A DNA stretch of 64,000 nt from Mytilus edulis. Lineage: Eukaryota > Mollusca > Bivalvia > Mytilida > Mytilidae. Under the pieces are notes generated by a model. The model made no database searches. It saw nothing but the letters and a program-made list of their open reading frames with translations, and had not been told where the DNA came from. A program made the position numbers and the translations under genes. Numbering within the stretch: the first letter of the stretch is position 1; each line of letters opens with the position of its first letter. The stretch spans positions 70,682,502 through 70,746,501 of the forward strand of contig NC_092350.1 in NCBI RefSeq assembly GCF_963676685.1, written 5' to 3'. This document shows positions 23,690 through 64,000 of this stretch, piece by piece.

Positions 23690-25255
23690 AAAACATGATG
23701 TCAGGGAAAATGTATAGTCAATCTGCTCAACAGAAGCCATGTTTTTCCTGCAAATCTGTACAAAAATATATATTTAGTATTTACAGACTAAATATTGCAC
23801 ATATATAATCACATAATACTTGACTAGGTTAGATATCTATTTAATACAAAAGACAAAAAAAAATCTTAATAACTGTAAATTCAGAAATTATTGCAGGGAT
23901 TTTATTAATGTAAATAAAGTTGGGTTGAAGTATATAAATTTGGTGAGTATAGTGATAATAAGACCTGACATTCTTATATCTAATACATATATCTGTCTGC
24001 CAGTTTTCTTGTTATCGCAACAACTAATCCCCAATTATTTTCCATTTCGAAGGAAAATCTCAATGAAAACATGAGTGCAATGTTTTCTGAATTTACAGAA
24101 CTATTTCTATGGATAACTAAGATAAAATTGGACCAAACGTTTAAATAACATACAATTATTTAATAGGAGTATACAAAATTTATAAAATCTAGTATTCATG
24201 AATATATAATTATTTCTCAATCGACAAAACTATTGGTATCCATATAAATAGCTACAGTATCAAATTATATAAGAGGATAGGAAGACATTTGCGAAACATT
24301 ATCAATTTTGTTTAAGCAGCAACAATATCCCAAAAGGGCCCTGCTGAAACCATCTTTGTTTTTTGTACGTTATCATGCTAATTGGTCAAATATTTTTAAT
24401 CTTGTTAAACCTAACTTTATTCAAAACTTATACATTAAAAAGTATTTTAATTTATCAGATATTTAGGTTAAAAAACATTTACTAAATAAAAATACATTAA
24501 ATTACTGATTCTCTGAAATAAAAATTACTATATTTTTTTGAAAGAAATGAAAAAATCTTACTTGAAAAGAAAACAACTTTAAAAACTATCTAAAATGTGA
24601 TATAAATATGATAATTTCACAAAAGCATAATTCAAAAGAAAATTGAGATATGTCCACATATAAATGCTTATAAAGAAATCTAAAATACCATTATACATAG
24701 CATATTGTTTGCAGCAATGTGAAGTATCATATGCTGTTATTTATTGTGGGAATACAAATTTTTGTGAATTTACCAGTATGGGTGATCTGAGAATTTCAAA
24801 AATATTCAACATAGTATAAATTTTCAATAAGCTTGAATGCAGACAAACTTATGATATTAAAACTGAATTATACAAATTATTTTACTGCATTGAGAAAACT
24901 ATATTTTTGGCCTTAAAATATGAAAAGTTTGACAAGAAAAATTTTAAAAAAATCCATTTTCAAACCTTGTTGTAAATATCCCATACAAAACAACTTGCCA
25001 TTTGAACTTTTTGTAGATTGTAAATATCACAGAAATACATGTGCAACAGAAAAGATATGATATTTTTTAAACCAAGATACTAAGAATTCCTAAAAACAAA
25101 TTTCCCTTTCTGTTCAAATTTTTGTATAATGCCAGAGCTTAAATAAATTAGCTGTAATTTTTTCTTGTAAATTAAATTTCAGAAATTTGATGTGAAATGC
25201 AAATCAATTTTGATTCAAAAAGATAAACAAAATATGACTGATCCTGATGAGTTGT
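23690..25255. other. Gene-free AT-rich stretch downstream of PIK3C2
   Basis: No supported gene. It probably contains the region beyond the PIK3C2 transcript end. Confidence 0.45.
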
Positions 25256-25292
25256 TGTCATGGAAATATGGAAGCACCATTTATTATCATTG
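25256..25292. repeat. Diverged copy of the PIK3C2 stop-codon region
   Basis: GATGAGTTGTTGTCATGG and the following AATATGGAAGCACCA resemble 25657-25692, where the stop codon and last codons of PIK3C2 lie. It is a short relic about 400 bp downstream of the coding end. Confidence 0.5.
25280..25285 (-). terminator. Candidate poly(A) signal of PIK3C2
   Basis: AATAAA on the minus strand, about 385 bp after the stop codon; the nearest one I found. Confidence 0.3.
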
Positions 25293-25572
25293 TTTTTTTT
25301 CTAATTATTAAATCTATTATTTGATTAACATAAATTCTTAGATAAGACTTTTGTTGTCCATAATAGATACAAAATAAATATACCAGTAGCAAATTCACTG
25401 TTTCAGAATCTAATGCATTTTGGGTACTATTTTCAAAAGCATGAAATTACCCATAATCCTTAAAATTCTGTATCAGCAAAACTATGTATTGTTTATAATT
25501 TCTACTAACAAATCCAGATTATCTATAGATAATCATCATCTTAATTCTGCAACAAAACATTTCAAATGTCAG

Positions 25573-25668
25573 GATGAACTGTTGTCTTTCCAATCAAAAT
25601 ATTACAAAGATCAAGATGAACTGTTGTCATGCCAATCAAAACATTACAAAGATCTGGATGAACGGTTG

Positions 25669-25692
<24 letters not shown>
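25573..25692. repeat. 42-bp tandem repeat overlapping the PIK3C2 stop codon
   Basis: Three units start at 25573, 25615 and 25657 (GATGAAC(T/G)GTTGTC...). The third contains the TGA stop and the last codons; the other two lie in the 3' UTR. Confidence 0.8.

Positions 25693-64000
<38,308 letters not shown>

Noticed and set aside
23503-23808. 101-codon open frame with LHLSILYS repeats
   Set aside because: Product of the 24-bp minisatellite; no start context, no conserved domain.

Overview
This is eukaryotic DNA, AT-rich and dense in repeats. The genes are split by GT-AG introns, and codon usage and protein similarity are animal. Tandem arrays with cores of about 160 bp ending in (GACG)n, many palindromic MITEs, and several high-copy repeats I associate with mussels all point to a marine bivalve, most likely a mytilid. 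That assignment is an inference from repeat content; nothing in the window proves the species.

Layout. Positions 1-4150 hold a tandem repeat, a decayed minus-strand copy of a multicopy, probably mobile, ORF (about 430-2910), and a reverse-transcriptase-type fragment (3570-4130). Positions 6449-8359 form a TA-flanked inverted-repeat element carrying a mirrored array of a 15-bp motif. Two plus-strand von Hippel-Lindau (VHL) genes follow in tandem, each with two exons and the same intron position: 8615-10383 and 11380-13184. Positions 13.2-25.2 kb contain no gene I can support, only repeats.

From 25,669 to the right edge lies the 3' half of one large minus-strand gene, a class II phosphoinositide 3-kinase (PIK3C2). 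I resolved 22 exons, including a partial one at the right edge. In order they encode the end of the PI3K-type C2 domain, the helical (PIK) domain, the lipid-kinase domain, a PX domain and a C-terminal C2 domain, and splice phases agree throughout. The N-terminal half lies beyond position 64,000. The introns are packed with TTAA-bounded MITEs, TACTGTGG-type palindromes, hAT-like short elements, ~160-bp tandem arrays and a broken Penelope-like reverse transcriptase.

Function. The VHL genes would supply substrate receptors of a cullin-RING ubiquitin ligase that recognises hydroxylated HIF-alpha. PIK3C2 would make 3-phosphoinositides in endosomal and plasma-membrane traffic. Nothing here links the two beyond proximity. 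Most notable: VHL duplication with the hydroxyproline pocket retained, a DFN in place of DFG in PIK3C2, an 18-nt in-frame microexon, a duplicated exon tail, and the mirrored 15-mer element. I found no prokaryotic system, CRISPR array or virus.
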